From: an uncultured Clostridia bacterium
GTDB lineage: Bacteria > Bacillota > Clostridia > Christensenellales > Borkfalkiaceae
NCBI GenBank assembly: GCA_949286835.1
Contig: CASEDP010000004.1
Span: 124,001-188,000, forward strand
Direction: 5' to 3'
Length of the DNA: 64,000 bases
Made by a program: the position numbers and the translations under genes. Numbering within the stretch: position 1 is the stretch's first letter; every line of letters starts with the position of its first letter. Positions 33,343 to 45,600 of this stretch are shown here, piece after piece. The notes beneath the pieces are model-generated. The model saw nothing but the letters and a program-made list of their open reading frames with translations. It searched no databases and was not told the DNA's origin.

Positions 33343-34431
33343 TTACCTCTTCATCTTGGGGTCGAAGGCGTCCCTGAGGCCGTCGCCGACAAAGTTAAAC
33401 GCTAAAATTGCAAGCGTAATGCACACGCCTGCGCCCACCCAGAGGTTGGGATAGTACTGCCTGTATTCCGCAGTGCTTGCAAGGTTGATGAGGTTGCCCC
33501 ACGTAGCCGTATCGAGAGGCGCGCCGAGGTTGAGGAAACCGAGGGTTGCCTCCATCAGGATTACGCTGCCCAGCCCGAGCGTCATAGAAACAATTAGCTG
33601 GGGCACAACGTTGGGCATAAGGTGCTTGAATATCTTCGATACCGTAGAAAGTCCCGAAGCCTTTGCCGCAAGCATAAATTCCTGCTCCCTGAGAGTAAGT
33701 ATCTGACCTCTGACCAGCCTTGCCGTACCCGTCCAGCCGATGGCGCAGAGGAATATCATCATATAGTACAGCTTTGCTATGCTGCCGCCCAGTCCGCTCT
33801 GGGTAAAGATTACGGACAGTATGAGCATTATGGGCAGCGTGGGAATACAGCTTAAGATATCGACTATTCTCATTATGAGGTTATCGACCCACTTGCCGAA
33901 GTAACCTGCAAGTCCGCCGAGGACGACGCCGATTGCCGTTTCCAGCAGGACGACGACGAAACCTATCGTAAGCGAAATTCTGCCGCCGAGCATAAGGCGG
34001 GTGAGAACGTCATAGCCGTTTGCATCCGTGCCCATCCAGTGCGACCAGCTTATGCCGCCCAGCCTTACGAACTGGGGCGCCGTGATGGTTATGTCGAGCG
34101 CGGTATAGGTTACGCCGTTTACGACATAGGACACGTCCGGGCTGGAGATACTGTCCACGATTAGGGCAGGATTATAGTCTATTACCGTTCCGTTATTTGC
34201 CGCCCACGGCGACAGAAGCGGACCGATAAACGAAAACAAAAACAAAAATATTATGGTTACAAGACCGATGACAGACAGTTTCGAGCGGAAAAAACGCTTT
34301 ACGACCGTCATCCAGGGCGAGAGCACCTTTGTCCTGTCGGACAGGCTTTCGCCGTGAAGATTGTCATTGAAATTGCTGTTGCCGGCATTTCCTTCGGAAA
34401 CGACTGCCGTATTGACTTCTTTCTCTTCCAT
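33343..34431 (-). CDS. oppC: oligopeptide ABC transporter permease OppC
   Basis: 362 residues with about six membrane segments. The first hydrophobic helix is near residues 50-75, followed by an extracytoplasmic loop with two repeated-like Val/Tyr stretches, and the EAA loop region (MLAAKASGLSTVSKIFKHLMPN) that couples to the ATPases is clear. GMDANGYDVLTRLMLGGR-type motif appears as WMGTDANGYDVLTRL. Ten bases downstream of oppB. Contributes half of the transport channel. Confidence 0.95.
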   Translation of the reverse strand: MEEKEVNTAVVSEGNAGNSNFNDNLHGESLSDRTKVLSPWMTVVKRFFRSKLSVIGLVTIIFLFLFSFIGPLLSPWAANNGTVIDYNPALIVDSISSPDVSYVVNGVTYTALDITITAPQFVRLGGISWSHWMGTDANGYDVLTRLMLGGRISLTIGFVVVLLETAIGVVLGGLAGYFGKWVDNLIMRIVDILSCIPTLPIMLILSVIFTQSGLGGSIAKLYYMMIFLCAIGWTGTARLVRGQILTLREQEFMLAAKASGLSTVSKIFKHLMPNVVPQLIVSMTLGLGSVILMEATLGFLNLGAPLDTATWGNLINLASTAEYRQYYPNLWVGAGVCITLAILAFNFVGDGLRDAFDPKMKR

Positions 34432-34441
34432 TGTCCCCTCC

Positions 34442-35446
34442 TTAACCGCCGAGCTTTACTCTGGGGTCGACGACCGCATACATCAGGTCGGCAAACAATA
34501 CGCCTATGACGGTGAGCACCGCAAGGAACATATTATAGCCCATTGCAAGGAATATGTCGCCCGCAAGCAGTCCGTTATAAGCTATCTGACCGATGCCGGG
34601 AAGCGAGAAAATCTGCTCGGTTATCATTGCGCCGCCGAAGAGCGAGGGCAATGTGAACGAGAGCTGGGTTACGAGAGGTATCATCGTGTTGCGGAATACG
34701 TGTTTATAGACGACCTTCCCCTCCGAAAGACCCTTTGCCCGCGCCGTCCTGATATAGTCGGCATTGAGCACTTCGAGCGTGTTTGTACGCGTGTACCTCA
34801 TAAGACCGCCGATGCTCAAGATTACCATTACCGACATAGGCAAAATGAGGTGCCAGACAAAGTCGAGTATGTACGGGAAGCCCGCATCCGGCGAAATGCC
34901 GCTGGATATGCCGCCCGTTTCAAACCAGCCGAGGTCGACGGCAAACCACTTTATGAACAGGTTGCCGAGGAAGAAGGAAGGGAATGCAATGCCCACCATA
35001 CAGAGCACGGTAGCGATATAGTCCAGCTTGCCGTACTGATTTACGGCGCACTTTATGCCGAGGGGAATGGCGATTATCATCTCGAGAATGAGCGCCGCAA
35101 AGGAGATGCCGAAGGACAACCACATATATTGCCCTATGACCGCCTGAACGCTCTTTCCGTACTTGAAAGATTCGCCCATGTCGCCCTGCAGGAATTTGCC
35201 GAGCCACATAAAATATCCCTTGACAATGCCGAAAAAGCTGTTATCGTCAAGTCCGTAGTTGGCGAGTATCAGCTGAAGATCTGCCATCATCTGCTCTTCG
35301 GAAGCGCCGCCCTGCGCGTGCGATATCATATACTGGTCCTTTATGTAGTTGGTGGGCATAAAGCGCAACAATACATAGAGAATGACAGATACGCCGAAAA
35401 GTATGAGTATGGCGAGCAACAGTCTTTTAATTACGTATTTTACCAT
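34442..35446 (-). CDS. oppB: oligopeptide ABC transporter permease OppB
   Basis: 334 residues with six predicted membrane segments and the EAA loop YIRTARAKGLSEGKVVYKHVFRN-like region (residues about 235-260, key residues ARAKGL). N-terminus MVKYVIKRLLLAILILFGVSV is a membrane segment, not a cleaved signal. Forms the channel with OppC. It follows oppA after 100 bases, the largest gap in this part of the operon. Confidence 0.95.
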   Translation of the reverse strand: MVKYVIKRLLLAILILFGVSVILYVLLRFMPTNYIKDQYMISHAQGGASEEQMMADLQLILANYGLDDNSFFGIVKGYFMWLGKFLQGDMGESFKYGKSVQAVIGQYMWLSFGISFAALILEMIIAIPLGIKCAVNQYGKLDYIATVLCMVGIAFPSFFLGNLFIKWFAVDLGWFETGGISSGISPDAGFPYILDFVWHLILPMSVMVILSIGGLMRYTRTNTLEVLNADYIRTARAKGLSEGKVVYKHVFRNTMIPLVTQLSFTLPSLFGGAMITEQIFSLPGIGQIAYNGLLAGDIFLAMGYNMFLAVLTVIGVLFADLMYAVVDPRVKLGG

Positions 35447-35546
35447 TATCGTCTCCGAGGAAACTTCCCCGCCCCTCCCCCGCCATATGGGGGAGAGGGC
35501 GGAAATTTATCCCAGTTGAAATTTGATTTTTCGCCTTGCGACGATG

Positions 35547-38192
35547 TTATTTCTTATATGCAAGCTTCCAGAGTTCTGCCGTGGGACCCATAAGATAGGA
35601 AGGTTCCTGCGTCATAGTGCTTTCATCGAGCACGGAGGAGTCATATACGAACAGGTCGTAGCGCTGATAGGTGGGGAATTCTACCGCAAGTTCCATTATG
35701 ATGTCGTAGCACTCCGAATAGATTGCCTTACGGTCATTCTGGTTGAGAGTAGCTCTGCCCTCGTCGATGAGGTCGGAGAGATCGTATGCAAGCTCCTGCT
35801 CATACGCGAAATCACCCGTTGCGTCCTTGAGGATGCCGTCCTTATACCAGTTCTTGGTGCTGGACGCCTGGCTGTTTATCGAGTAAATCTGATAGGGGTC
35901 GGGGTCAATGCTCGACGACCACGCTGCCGCCCATACCGCAAGGTCGCCCGTGACCAGCTTCTGGAGAGCCTGAATGTCGTTCTGCACGGTTACCTCTATG
36001 CCGCACTGCGCAAGGAAGTCCTTAGCCCTGTTGAACATAGAGTTTGCGGGGTGGTCGGTCGTTTCGCCTGCGAGGGTAAAGGTGAACTTGAGCTGTTCCG
36101 AGGAGTTATACCTGTTGACCATCTTGTTGGTCCTGGTGTCATATACCCAGTTGCCCGAGCTTTCGATGAGGTCGATTACCTGCTGGTAGTCTGTCCACTG
36201 AGGATAGTAGGGAGTTGCGCCCTTGGGATATGCCCACGACGTCGTGGAGACGGGTCTGTGAATGATGTTTACGAGCGATGCGCCGTAATAGTCGATGAGA
36301 AGGTCCGTATTGAATACGTGCATAAGGGCTTGTCTTACCTCGATGTCGGGAACGTACTTGGGGTTGATGCCGATATAGCCGTAGCCGCCCGTAAGGTAGG
36401 TAATGCTCTTGAGGTTGCCAACCTTGAGATCGCTTAAGTTGGTCGCCGTTGCAGTGGGCGTACCATAGTCGATTTCGCCCGCCTTGAGTGCGGAGACTAT
36501 CTGGTCGTCGCTGGTGACCTTTATCTGTATTCTGTTGATGATTGCGTTGTCGACGCCGTCGCCGAACGTCTCGAAATAGGTGTTGCGGGCAAAACGCGTG
36601 ATTGCGCTGTCATAGAAAGTTGCCTTGCCGCTCTCTATCTGCGACATCGTTATATCGGAATAGTTGTTGTTTACTGCCTTGTACGCGCCTGCGCCTACGG
36701 GGACCGCCGTCTTATAGTCAGCCGCCACTACGTCGTTGAACCAGTCTATGTCGTTGCACTCCACGCCGAAATCCACGCAGGAATTGTTGTAGAGCTTGCC
36801 GGCATTGTATGCCGCCATTGCCTTTTCATAGTGCTCGGTATCAGAATAGTAGTGCATAGGGGTTACGGTTATGCCGAAGTTCCACCTTGCCTTGGGATCG
36901 ACGCCCTCTATCTCTATTTTGAGAATGTCGTAATCTTCGCCGAGCGAAACGGTCTGCGAGCCGTCGTACTTGTTGACGAATTCGTTCGACTTATATACCG
37001 TAATGCCCGAAATGGAGGGAACTGCGAGCGAGCCGTCCTCCGTCTTCATCGCGTCCGAACGCTCCTGAGCCATAAAATACTCGAGCGCGGTGCCCGCGGT
37101 AGTGTTATAGGTGAGGATGTTCTTGATGTTCGACTGTATAGTGTTGGAGGTGAAGAGGTGATTTATGCAGTACTCCTTCTTTGCCTCGATTGCCGCTTCG
37201 CCTTCGAGACCTGCGGTAACCTGCGCTATCTCGTCTATGAAGTTCTTGTGCTCTACCGTTCCGCCGAGTTCGTCGTTGGGGTCGAGCGTGGTGAGGTACT
37301 TGCCCTCGGCATTGGTCTTATAAGAAGTGCCGCCCTGCTCGTTGATGTAAGTCTGCCTCTGAACTATGCCCTCGACGAAGAGATATGCCTGCCACTCTTC
37401 GGTGAAAGTATATTCCTTATAGGTCTCTACCCAGCTCGTCTGCACGGTGTTCCAGTCGGAGGTAAGCTCGTCCTCGTAGAGTTCCTTGACCTTTTCAAGG
37501 TCCTTTTCGCCCTGTTCGCTGAGGCTTGTCTTGCCGTCCGACCAGTCGATGAGTTCGTCTATTCTCATCTGTGCGAGCGCATAGTATTCATCGTTGGAGC
37601 CCTCGCTGCCTTCAACCGCATTGGGGTCCTGCTGTCTGTATGCCTGAAGTCCCTTTATCTTGGTCGAATAGAGCGTTGACGAGCCCGTGTATGAACGGTC
37701 GAGAAGGACATAGAGATTGAAGAGCACGTCCATTACGTTCATCTCATAGCCCATACTGTCCTTTACGCCCTTCTTGATTACAAACTCGTAAGTCGTAGAG
37801 CCCGTAGTCGAAGAGTTGCCCGTGACTTTGCCGTCGCCCTTGCCGTAGCCGATTGCCTTGCCCGTTGAGTCGTAATACGTCTCGAGATAGTCAAGGGCGA
37901 AGCAGGGCTGGTCATTGCCGTATGCGAGAACGGCTACCTGGTCGGAACCGTCCTTCACGACCTTGCTCGTTACGAGGGAAGCCTGCGTCATATTTGCGAT
38001 TTCGCCGTCGTTTGCCGCCGTATAGAAAAGCGGATTGAATTTCTGGTCGACTGCGCCAATAGCCAGCTTGAGCGCGTCGGTCTCGGGGTTTCTGCCCGCG
38101 CCGTTTCCGCCATTTCCGCAGCCCGCAACCCCCATAGTCACCGCTCCGCAGAGAGCGAAGCAGATTATGCTGGTCAATAATTTCTTTTTCAC
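35547..38192 (-). CDS. oppA: oligopeptide-binding lipoprotein OppA (SBP family 5)
   Basis: 881 residues starting with GTG at 38192, supported by AAGGAGG. Signal peptide MKKKLLTSIICFALCGAV, lipobox VAGC (C25). The family-5 binding domain is recognisable in the second half (TFYDSAITRFARNTYFE, VRQALMHVFNTDLLIDYY, and GDLAVWAAAWSSSIDPDPY). It is about 300 residues longer than typical OppA (540-600); an extra acidic Glu/Asp/Tyr-rich region occupies roughly 150-400. Substrates should be peptides, supplied by the upstream protease. Distance to the upstream lipoprotein gene is 20 bases, so the same transcript is likely. Confidence 0.92.
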   Translation of the reverse strand: MKKKLLTSIICFALCGAVTMGVAGCGNGGNGAGRNPETDALKLAIGAVDQKFNPLFYTAANDGEIANMTQASLVTSKVVKDGSDQVAVLAYGNDQPCFALDYLETYYDSTGKAIGYGKGDGKVTGNSSTTGSTTYEFVIKKGVKDSMGYEMNVMDVLFNLYVLLDRSYTGSSTLYSTKIKGLQAYRQQDPNAVEGSEGSNDEYYALAQMRIDELIDWSDGKTSLSEQGEKDLEKVKELYEDELTSDWNTVQTSWVETYKEYTFTEEWQAYLFVEGIVQRQTYINEQGGTSYKTNAEGKYLTTLDPNDELGGTVEHKNFIDEIAQVTAGLEGEAAIEAKKEYCINHLFTSNTIQSNIKNILTYNTTAGTALEYFMAQERSDAMKTEDGSLAVPSISGITVYKSNEFVNKYDGSQTVSLGEDYDILKIEIEGVDPKARWNFGITVTPMHYYSDTEHYEKAMAAYNAGKLYNNSCVDFGVECNDIDWFNDVVAADYKTAVPVGAGAYKAVNNNYSDITMSQIESGKATFYDSAITRFARNTYFETFGDGVDNAIINRIQIKVTSDDQIVSALKAGEIDYGTPTATATNLSDLKVGNLKSITYLTGGYGYIGINPKYVPDIEVRQALMHVFNTDLLIDYYGASLVNIIHRPVSTTSWAYPKGATPYYPQWTDYQQVIDLIESSGNWVYDTRTNKMVNRYNSSEQLKFTFTLAGETTDHPANSMFNRAKDFLAQCGIEVTVQNDIQALQKLVTGDLAVWAAAWSSSIDPDPYQIYSINSQASSTKNWYKDGILKDATGDFAYEQELAYDLSDLIDEGRATLNQNDRKAIYSECYDIIMELAVEFPTYQRYDLFVYDSSVLDESTMTQEPSYLMGPTAELWKLAYKK

Positions 38193-38212
38193 TGGAAATC
38201 CTCCTTTCTGGA

Positions 38213-39610
38213 TTATTCTATCGTAAGGGTGTTTTCACCCAACACTTTGATGTTTTCCGCATAAGCGGCAAGGAATGCCTCGTCGCTGCCCATTCCTCCG
38301 AACAGCCAGTTTGAGGTGTCGAGCACTCCTCCGACAAGAGGTGCGTTGTTGATGCTGCCTCCCTGTACCGTAAGATCCGCCGTGACGTTCTCTATGACAA
38401 GTCCCTTTATGTCGGCCTTGTCTGATACAGCATTTGCAACCGCAAAGACGCTGATATCATTCGTCCTCGAAGTGAGCGTTATGGTTATGCCGCTGAGAGT
38501 AAGGTCGTGTATCTTTGCGCCGTCGCCTATCATTCCGAATATCGAATATCCCATACCCGTTCTGCCCGTCGCATTGAAGGACAGGTTGGATATTATGTGT
38601 CCGTTACCCTGAATTGTAGCCTTTGCGCTGAAACGTTCTTCCGCTGTATTGAGGTTGAACCTGCCCATATTAGAGCAGTCGATATCTTCCAGAATATAGA
38701 AGCTCTTTTCCTCGTCGTACATTCCGGAGAACATATTGCTTACGGAAGTCCTGTCGGACGAAACTATGGTCCAGTCGCCCTCGATATACTTGCTGTACAC
38801 CTTTACGGGGTCATATCCGTCGGGACGCTCGATGAGCTTAGGTTCTTCTGTACACTCGGGGTCGAGATACGTGCGCACAAACGTAGCGCCGTTGAGTTCG
38901 AGCGGCGTTCCCGTTCCGGGCGACATTGCCGAACCCAGGAAAAGCTCTTCCTTGATGACGTCGCCGTTCCTGTACTCTTTGCCTTCGGCGTCGGTCAGAA
39001 CCTTTCCCTCTTCGTACACGAGAATGTACTGCATCTGGAGCGATTTCACCCACTTTGCGCAGACAATGACGTCCGCGCCGCGAGTTATCATATAGTCAGA
39101 CGTCACCTGCGTGTCCGAAGCCTTTACCGTGACCTTGTTCTCAAGTATCTGCTCGTCCACTCCCTCCCTCGCAAAGACGGGACGGCGGTTGGACGTGTCG
39201 GTGACGGCCTCTCCGTTCTCGTCATATACGGGATAGACAGCGACCTCTTCCGAAGAGCCTTCGGGGATATAGGTGTATATGGGTTCGCCCTTGTGGTCGC
39301 CGTCCTCGTAGGTCTCCGGCAGGAACCAGCCGACGAAGTCATAGCCCGTCAGACCTATATAGACGCTGCCTGATGTCTGAATGTCGTAGAAGGGTACGCC
39401 CTCCTCTCCGCACTTGAAATACAGGCTCTTTACCACTATGGAATTGGAGCCGTTGAAATAGCCGCCGTTGCCATAGTAGGTAACGTGTCCGTCATAGCCT
39501 TCGAGCACTTCATCGAGCGTCGCTTTACCGACCGCGCAGCCGGCGACGCCGAACAGCGTGCACAGCGCCGCCAGAAGCACCATAAGCCAGATTTTCATTC
39601 GCTTAGTCAT
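38213..39610 (-). CDS. surface lipoprotein with InlB-like and GLUG-like parts
   Basis: 465 residues from the ATG at 39610, which overlaps the stop of the protease gene (ATGACTAA). Signal peptide MTKRMKIWLMVLLAALCTLF, lipobox VAGC (C25). The first part (YNGNGGYFNGS-like, GYDFVGWFLPETYEDGD) resembles InlB B-repeat or listerial adhesin-type beta modules; the second part (GNGHIISNLSFNATGRTG, SIFGMIGDGAKIHDLTLSGI) resembles a GLUG beta-helix. Probable ligand- or substrate-binding surface protein. An in-frame ATG at 39598 is an alternative start. It is tightly coupled to the protease upstream and oppA downstream. Confidence 0.8.
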   Translation of the reverse strand: MTKRMKIWLMVLLAALCTLFGVAGCAVGKATLDEVLEGYDGHVTYYGNGGYFNGSNSIVVKSLYFKCGEEGVPFYDIQTSGSVYIGLTGYDFVGWFLPETYEDGDHKGEPIYTYIPEGSSEEVAVYPVYDENGEAVTDTSNRRPVFAREGVDEQILENKVTVKASDTQVTSDYMITRGADVIVCAKWVKSLQMQYILVYEEGKVLTDAEGKEYRNGDVIKEELFLGSAMSPGTGTPLELNGATFVRTYLDPECTEEPKLIERPDGYDPVKVYSKYIEGDWTIVSSDRTSVSNMFSGMYDEEKSFYILEDIDCSNMGRFNLNTAEERFSAKATIQGNGHIISNLSFNATGRTGMGYSIFGMIGDGAKIHDLTLSGITITLTSRTNDISVFAVANAVSDKADIKGLVIENVTADLTVQGGSINNAPLVGGVLDTSNWLFGGMGSDEAFLAAYAENIKVLGENTLTIE

Positions 39611-42600
39611 TGTCTGTACCTTCGTCTTTATTTTCCTGAGCCATCTTGTCGGCAAAGAAGAGCAACTTTTTCTTCTTGAGCACGATTATAGCAACGACTG
39701 CCGCCGCAATTATGACGACTGCGCCTATTCCTGCGCCGACATATACCCAGATCATTCCGTCGGGGGCGGGCTGTTCGGGAAGCTCTGAACCGCCGCCAGA
39801 AGCCTCGCTGACAGTTATGCTCACGTAGACGCTGCGACCGGCATAGTCGCCGACGCCGTCGAGCTGTACCGACTGGTTGGAAATTCTGAGCGGTCTGTCA
39901 TAGCTTGCCTCGAGCACGAAGTTGCCCGCAGCGTCGATGACTTCCTGCGAATAGTCGGAATAGGTTATGACGAGCTTAAGCCCCGTGAGGTCGAAGTATT
40001 CGCCCTCTGCGTACGCCGTCTTATGCGTCGAGCTTGCGTCGACGGCCACCCTCGATATGGTGAGCGTTATGCCGAACGCCTTCTTTACGGGCTTGAGAGC
40101 GCTCTCTATGTCGAAGAGCTTCTGTATATTTTCCTCGCCCACATATTCGCGTTGAGCATCGGTGCTGAGCGCGTTATACAGTCTGTGCGCTTCCTGAACC
40201 TGCGCCGAGAACTCCTCTACCTCTGCGAGCGTCTTGTTTGCCGTCGTCCAGGAAGATACTTCATTCGCGGAGACAAAGCCTTCGAGCATACTCTTAAGCG
40301 TTCTGGTGTCGTCCTCGGGCATTTCGTCGAGCAGCACCTTGTTGCCGAAGTAGTGAGAATATATGAAACTGTCGTAACCCGTGCCGTTTTCGGGATAGAT
40401 TATCCTGAGCGCGCTGACCGCCGCAGCCGAAGTGTGAGGCTGGTAGGGAACATAGTTGACTATTCCGTCGACAAAGTTGCGGTAGAAGAACGAATTTGAA
40501 GAATATCTCGTCATATCTCTCGTTCCGAAGCCCTCGAGAAGGGTAGGAGCCGCTATGCTCTCGAACTGGTAGGTCGTTATGCCGCTGGAGAAGAACGCGC
40601 CGTCGCCGATGGTCTTGAGCGTCCAGGGCAATATCACCTTGTTGAGCGAAGTTTCGGGCACTCCGGAGAATGCGAAATCGTCAATGGTGACCGTGCCTTC
40701 TTTTACGGTATATACGGTGGTTTCGCCGTCAACCGTGCCCTTTAAAGCTGCGGGATATGCACAGAGCTCATAGGTGCCGCTCTGTCCGGGAATATTCCTG
40801 TAGAGCACTCCGCCTTCGGAGAAGTAGTATTCATTGCCTTCCTCCACCGAGATGCTCTTGAGTTTGAGTATGCTGTTGAATGCCGAAGCGCCGACATAGC
40901 TGCAATTTACGGGTATGGTTATTTTCGTAAGCGCCGTGTTGAAGAATGCATATTCGCCTATGCCCTCGAGAGAAGCCCCCAGCTTTACTGACGAGAGCGA
41001 CGTTGCGTAGAGGAATGCCTCCGCATAGACGCTCTTTGCTGAACCGAGGTCGACCGAGGCGAGCGCCGAACAGTATGCAAACGCCGTCTGTCCGATTATT
41101 TCCACCTTGTCGAGGTTTACAAGCGAGGAGAGCTTTGTGCAGTTCGCAAACGCCTCGTTGCCTATTTCCTTTACGTTCCTGAGGTCAATCGACGTCAGGG
41201 CGGAGCAGTATGCAAATGCGCCGTCGTCAATCTTTGTCATCTTGTCGCTGAGCGTGACGGAGATGAGCGAGCTTGCCTGGTCGTTGAGGAAGGTAAACGT
41301 GCCCGTTGCCGTGGCATTTGCGCCGAACGTAACTGTAGTGAGCGCGGGGCAGTACGCAAACGCGCCATTGCCCATCTTGGTGACGGAGGAAATTTCCGCC
41401 GTGACGAGGCTGCTACATCCCCTGAACGCCGTATCGCCTATGGTTGCAACGCCGTCGGGAAGAGCTATGGCAGCGAGCTCCGTACAGCCGTAGAACGCGC
41501 TTTTGCCTATTTCGGTAAGCGCGGAGTTGCCCGCAAAGATTACCTCTTCCACGAAGCTCTGCGAGAAGGCATATGCGCCTATCTTCGTTACGCTCTCGGG
41601 AATGGTTATGCTTTCAAGTCCGGTGCCGTAGAATGCGTAGTCGGCAATTTCGGTCACCGAGGGAAGCACTATTGAAGTCAGCCCGCTGAGCCCGTAGAAC
41701 GCGCCCTTGCCTATAGAGGTAACGCCCGAAAGGTCGAGCGTATCTATGCCCGAAAGTTCGCTGTTGGCAAAGGCGTATGCGCCTATTGCCGTAGTGCCTG
41801 CCCTGAACGCGAACGATGCATCCACCGTCTGGGGTGCGAGCACGAGCATATTGCCGCGGTAGAGCGCCCCGCCGACGAGTTCATAACCCGAACCCGTAAC
41901 GGTTGCATCCGTCGTGCCGGAGAATACCTCGTTGCCGAACGTCGTGTCGCCGTCGGGAAGGGTTACCGTGCCGAGCGAAGGGCAGTTTGCAAACGCCTTG
42001 TCGCCTATCGAGGAGAGCGCGCACCTGAATTCTACGCTGTCGAGAGAAGTACAGCCGTAGAATGCGCTTGCGCCTATGGTGAACGCCTTGAGCGAGGCGT
42101 TATTTTCGCCGAAGGTCACCTTCTTGAGAGAAGTACAGCCGTAGAATGCCGCAGAGGGGATTACGGGATTGAGTATTGTCACTTCCTCCAGCGCCGTACA
42201 GCCCGCAAACATATTTGCGCCCATAGCCGTCGTAGCGCTCGTTACGACCTCCTTGAGAGAGGTGCAGCCGTAGAACAGATTGCTGCCCGCAATGTGAAGC
42301 AGCGATATATCCGCCGACTTGAGCGACGTACAACCCATAAACACGCCGTCGTACATTGTGCCGATTGCACCCATATTGACGACCTCTTCGAGTGCCGTAC
42401 AGCCCGCAAACGCCGTCCTTGCGACGGTGAATACCTTACAGTTGGTGAGGTCTACCTTCTTAAGCGAGGTGCACTCCATAAAGGCGTCGGTAGATATCTG
42501 CGTGAGCGATGATTCCTTTACGCCGTTCGGATCGGGCTTTTCGCTTACAAAGTAGATTTCCTTGAGGTTTGTGCAGCCCCAGAACGCCCTTTCGCCTATC

Positions 42601-45600
42601 GTGGTTACGCCCTTGGGGATGATTATGACCTCTACATTTTTATTGTCCCTGAATGCCTCGGTGCCTATCGAAGTTATTGCCTTGTCGGAGGGAATTCGGA
42701 GCACGTGCAAGTCGTTGCCCTCTATGCCGCCCCAATTTTCGACAAGTTCGCCGCCCCAGCCGTCATAATGCGTGAGCGTGCCGCTCGTTATCTGATAGGG
42801 GTCCCTTACCCTGAACACTACGCTCGCCTTGCAGGAACTTGAAGTCGTACAGGTAGCCGTTATTGTGACGCTCTTCACGTCCTCATTTTCATATATGATG
42901 ACGTTGCCGTTCTGGTCGACGGAGGCTACGCTCTCGTCGGTTGACGCCCACGTGAACTCGAGGTTGCTCAGGTCATAGTACCACGGGTCGGGATTGAGCG
43001 ACAGCGTAAACTGCTGACCGGGTGCCACTTCCACCTCTCCCGTTGCCGAAACGGGAGCCTTGTCGCCGTTCAAAATCGTGCCGAACGTCACGCTCGGAAT
43101 TTTTAGCTGGGTATCGCTTTCGACTACCGTTACCTTAATTCGCTGCGCCCTGTTGTTTCCGCCCGTCGCCGTTACGTAGGTCGTGCCGGGCTTGACGCCG
43201 AATATTTCGCCGTTCTTTACCTTTACGATGTCAGCCCTGTCCGTTCTCCACGAGAAGTTGGAGATGTTTGCGTCGCCCAGATTTTCAATGGTGAGTTTCC
43301 TGGCTTCGTTGACGCCGATGGTTATTTCTGAACCCTCTGCAATAGTGAAATCGGAAGGAGTGACGGAGATGGCAGAACTTGTGATGTTGAGGGCATATAC
43401 GTTGTGGTTCATCGCGTAGTCGTCGATTTCCACGTACAGCCTGCTGCCATACTCTTCATATATGTCCGTGATGTCTATCGAAACCGTCGTGACGGAGTTC
43501 TTCTTGGGGTTGAGAACGGGCGTGATGTATTCGGTTGCGAGCTGTATCTTTACGGGCTCGTCACCGCCGATTTCGCTGTCGTCCTCCGCATAGCAGAGAA
43601 TTACCGCCTGGGGATAGTGGTTGTCATACACGTCGAGGTCAAGGTAAACTTCCTGCTTGACCTTGTTGGCGCTGTCCTTGTAATCCCTGAACCTCACCCT
43701 GCTGTCGACGAGCACGGGCGCCTCATAGTCGATGTAGAAGGACATCGAGAAGGTGTTTTCTTCGGGCACCTCTGCACCGTTTGCATAGTCGTCGTAGTCG
43801 AAGTAGAAGTCGAAGTTGAGTTCGTACTTGCCGTTTGCCTCAAGTCCCAGCTCGGTGGAACGCATTTCGAGGAGCACCTGCGCGGGAGATGCCGCACCGC
43901 CGCCCGCCGCAGCCTTGCCTATGCGGTAAGCTTCCCTTACGTAATTGCCGTTTTCATCGGGTATGACTTCGCCGGTGTCGACGTTGGTGAGCGTGTACGT
44001 AACCACCTCGGCATTCCTTAAAAGTCCCGCATACAGCGCCTTTATGCCCGTAAGGGTCATATAGTTATTTGTCGAAGTTTCGCTTTCGTATTCGTTAAAT
44101 CCCGAAATGGCTATGTGTTCCTCTTCGGTATATACATATTCGCTGGTGTGTTCTTTAGCCTCGTCCTGAACATATAGATAGGAACCAAGACCTGTGGAGT
44201 ACTTTTCGTTGTAGTACATCGAATATGCCTGGGTCGCCCAGACCATTTCCTGAGGTCTTTCCTCATCCTTATAGGACGTATCCTTGTCGAATGCCGCCAC
44301 TTCGAAGCAGTCATAGTCAAGCATAGGCGCCGAATTCCAGTCGCCGTAGAATGCAAGGAAGGGAAGAACGAGGTCGCACTGTTCTCCGCTTGCGCTTTCG
44401 AGGCACATATAGCCCTCTACATACATTCCGTTCTTGAAGTTGTCGTCGATGTACTTCTTGTCCGCAGCCGAGAGCTTGACCGTAGCCTCTATCTTCGCAG
44501 AGGAGTTTGCGCTGACGGTGAAGCTGCCGCCCTCGTCGACCGCCTTGCCGTTGACCTTCCAGGAGGTCGTGTCCTCGAAGAGGTGCGCCTTTTCTGCGAC
44601 AGACAGTCCGTCTGCAGACAGCGTTTCCGTCATCACTATGCTCTTGGTGCTGAACGAGAGCGCCTCGCTGCCGAAGTTCTGAACATAAAACACGATGTTA
44701 TATTCGCCCTTCTTTTCCCTGTCCGCGCCGAGCTCCGCTTTGGGTCTGCCCGCCGCAGCCGTTTCAGGGTCTGCCATCATATTGTCCTCTGCCCTGGTAT
44801 AGAGGTACGCCTGCGTTGTGAACGCATTTGCGAGCGTTGCAAGTCCCGCGCCCTGCTTTCTGGGCGAATAGGGAAGCTTGTTCTGGTCATATACCAGCGT
44901 CGCAGTGCTCATAAGTATCTGATTTATGAGATTTGTAAGCTCGATATTGCCGGTATAGAGCGAGGAATATTCGCTCTTTAAATACTGCCTGAGGAGCGCC
45001 GCAAAGCCTGCGAGGTTGGGCGCCGCCATCGAGGTACCGCTCATCTCGTCATAGCCGCCCGCAACCGTGGAGGTGATTTCGCCGCCGTGCGAGGTGACTT
45101 CGGGCTTTATCTGAAGGTCGGGCGTGGGACCCCAGCTCGAATAATCGTTCATAAAGGGACCCGCCTCGTAGTCGCGGCAGAGCGTTATCGTACCCGTGGT
45201 ACGCCTTGAAGAGCCCGTACCCGTAAGCAACTGACCCGCGTCGATGGATACGGATACTGCGGGAATTCTGTCCTGCAGATCTTCCAGCGACATCCTTATC
45301 ATACCCGCAACGTTGTTGTAGACGATTACGGCGTCTGCCCCCATCTGCTTTGCCGTCTGTATCTTTTCCTTGAAGGATGACACGCCGCGCCTTACGACGG
45401 CTATAACCTTGTCATAGCCCTCCTTGTCGGCGAGCTCTTTCTTTATAGTCGAGGTGTAGTCGCCCGCGGCGCCCGTGCCGGGAACGACGACATATTTGAA
45501 CGTAACGGGTCCCGTCGCGTCGCCCAGCATATCGTCGAGGAAATTATAGGCGTCGGAGTCCTCGTTGCGAGATTCTTCGTAATAGATTGCGCTGCCTTCC

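Noticed and set aside
40600..42700. Many similar 60-70 bp repeats
   Set aside because: They encode BspA-type leucine-rich repeats in frame in the protease gene.
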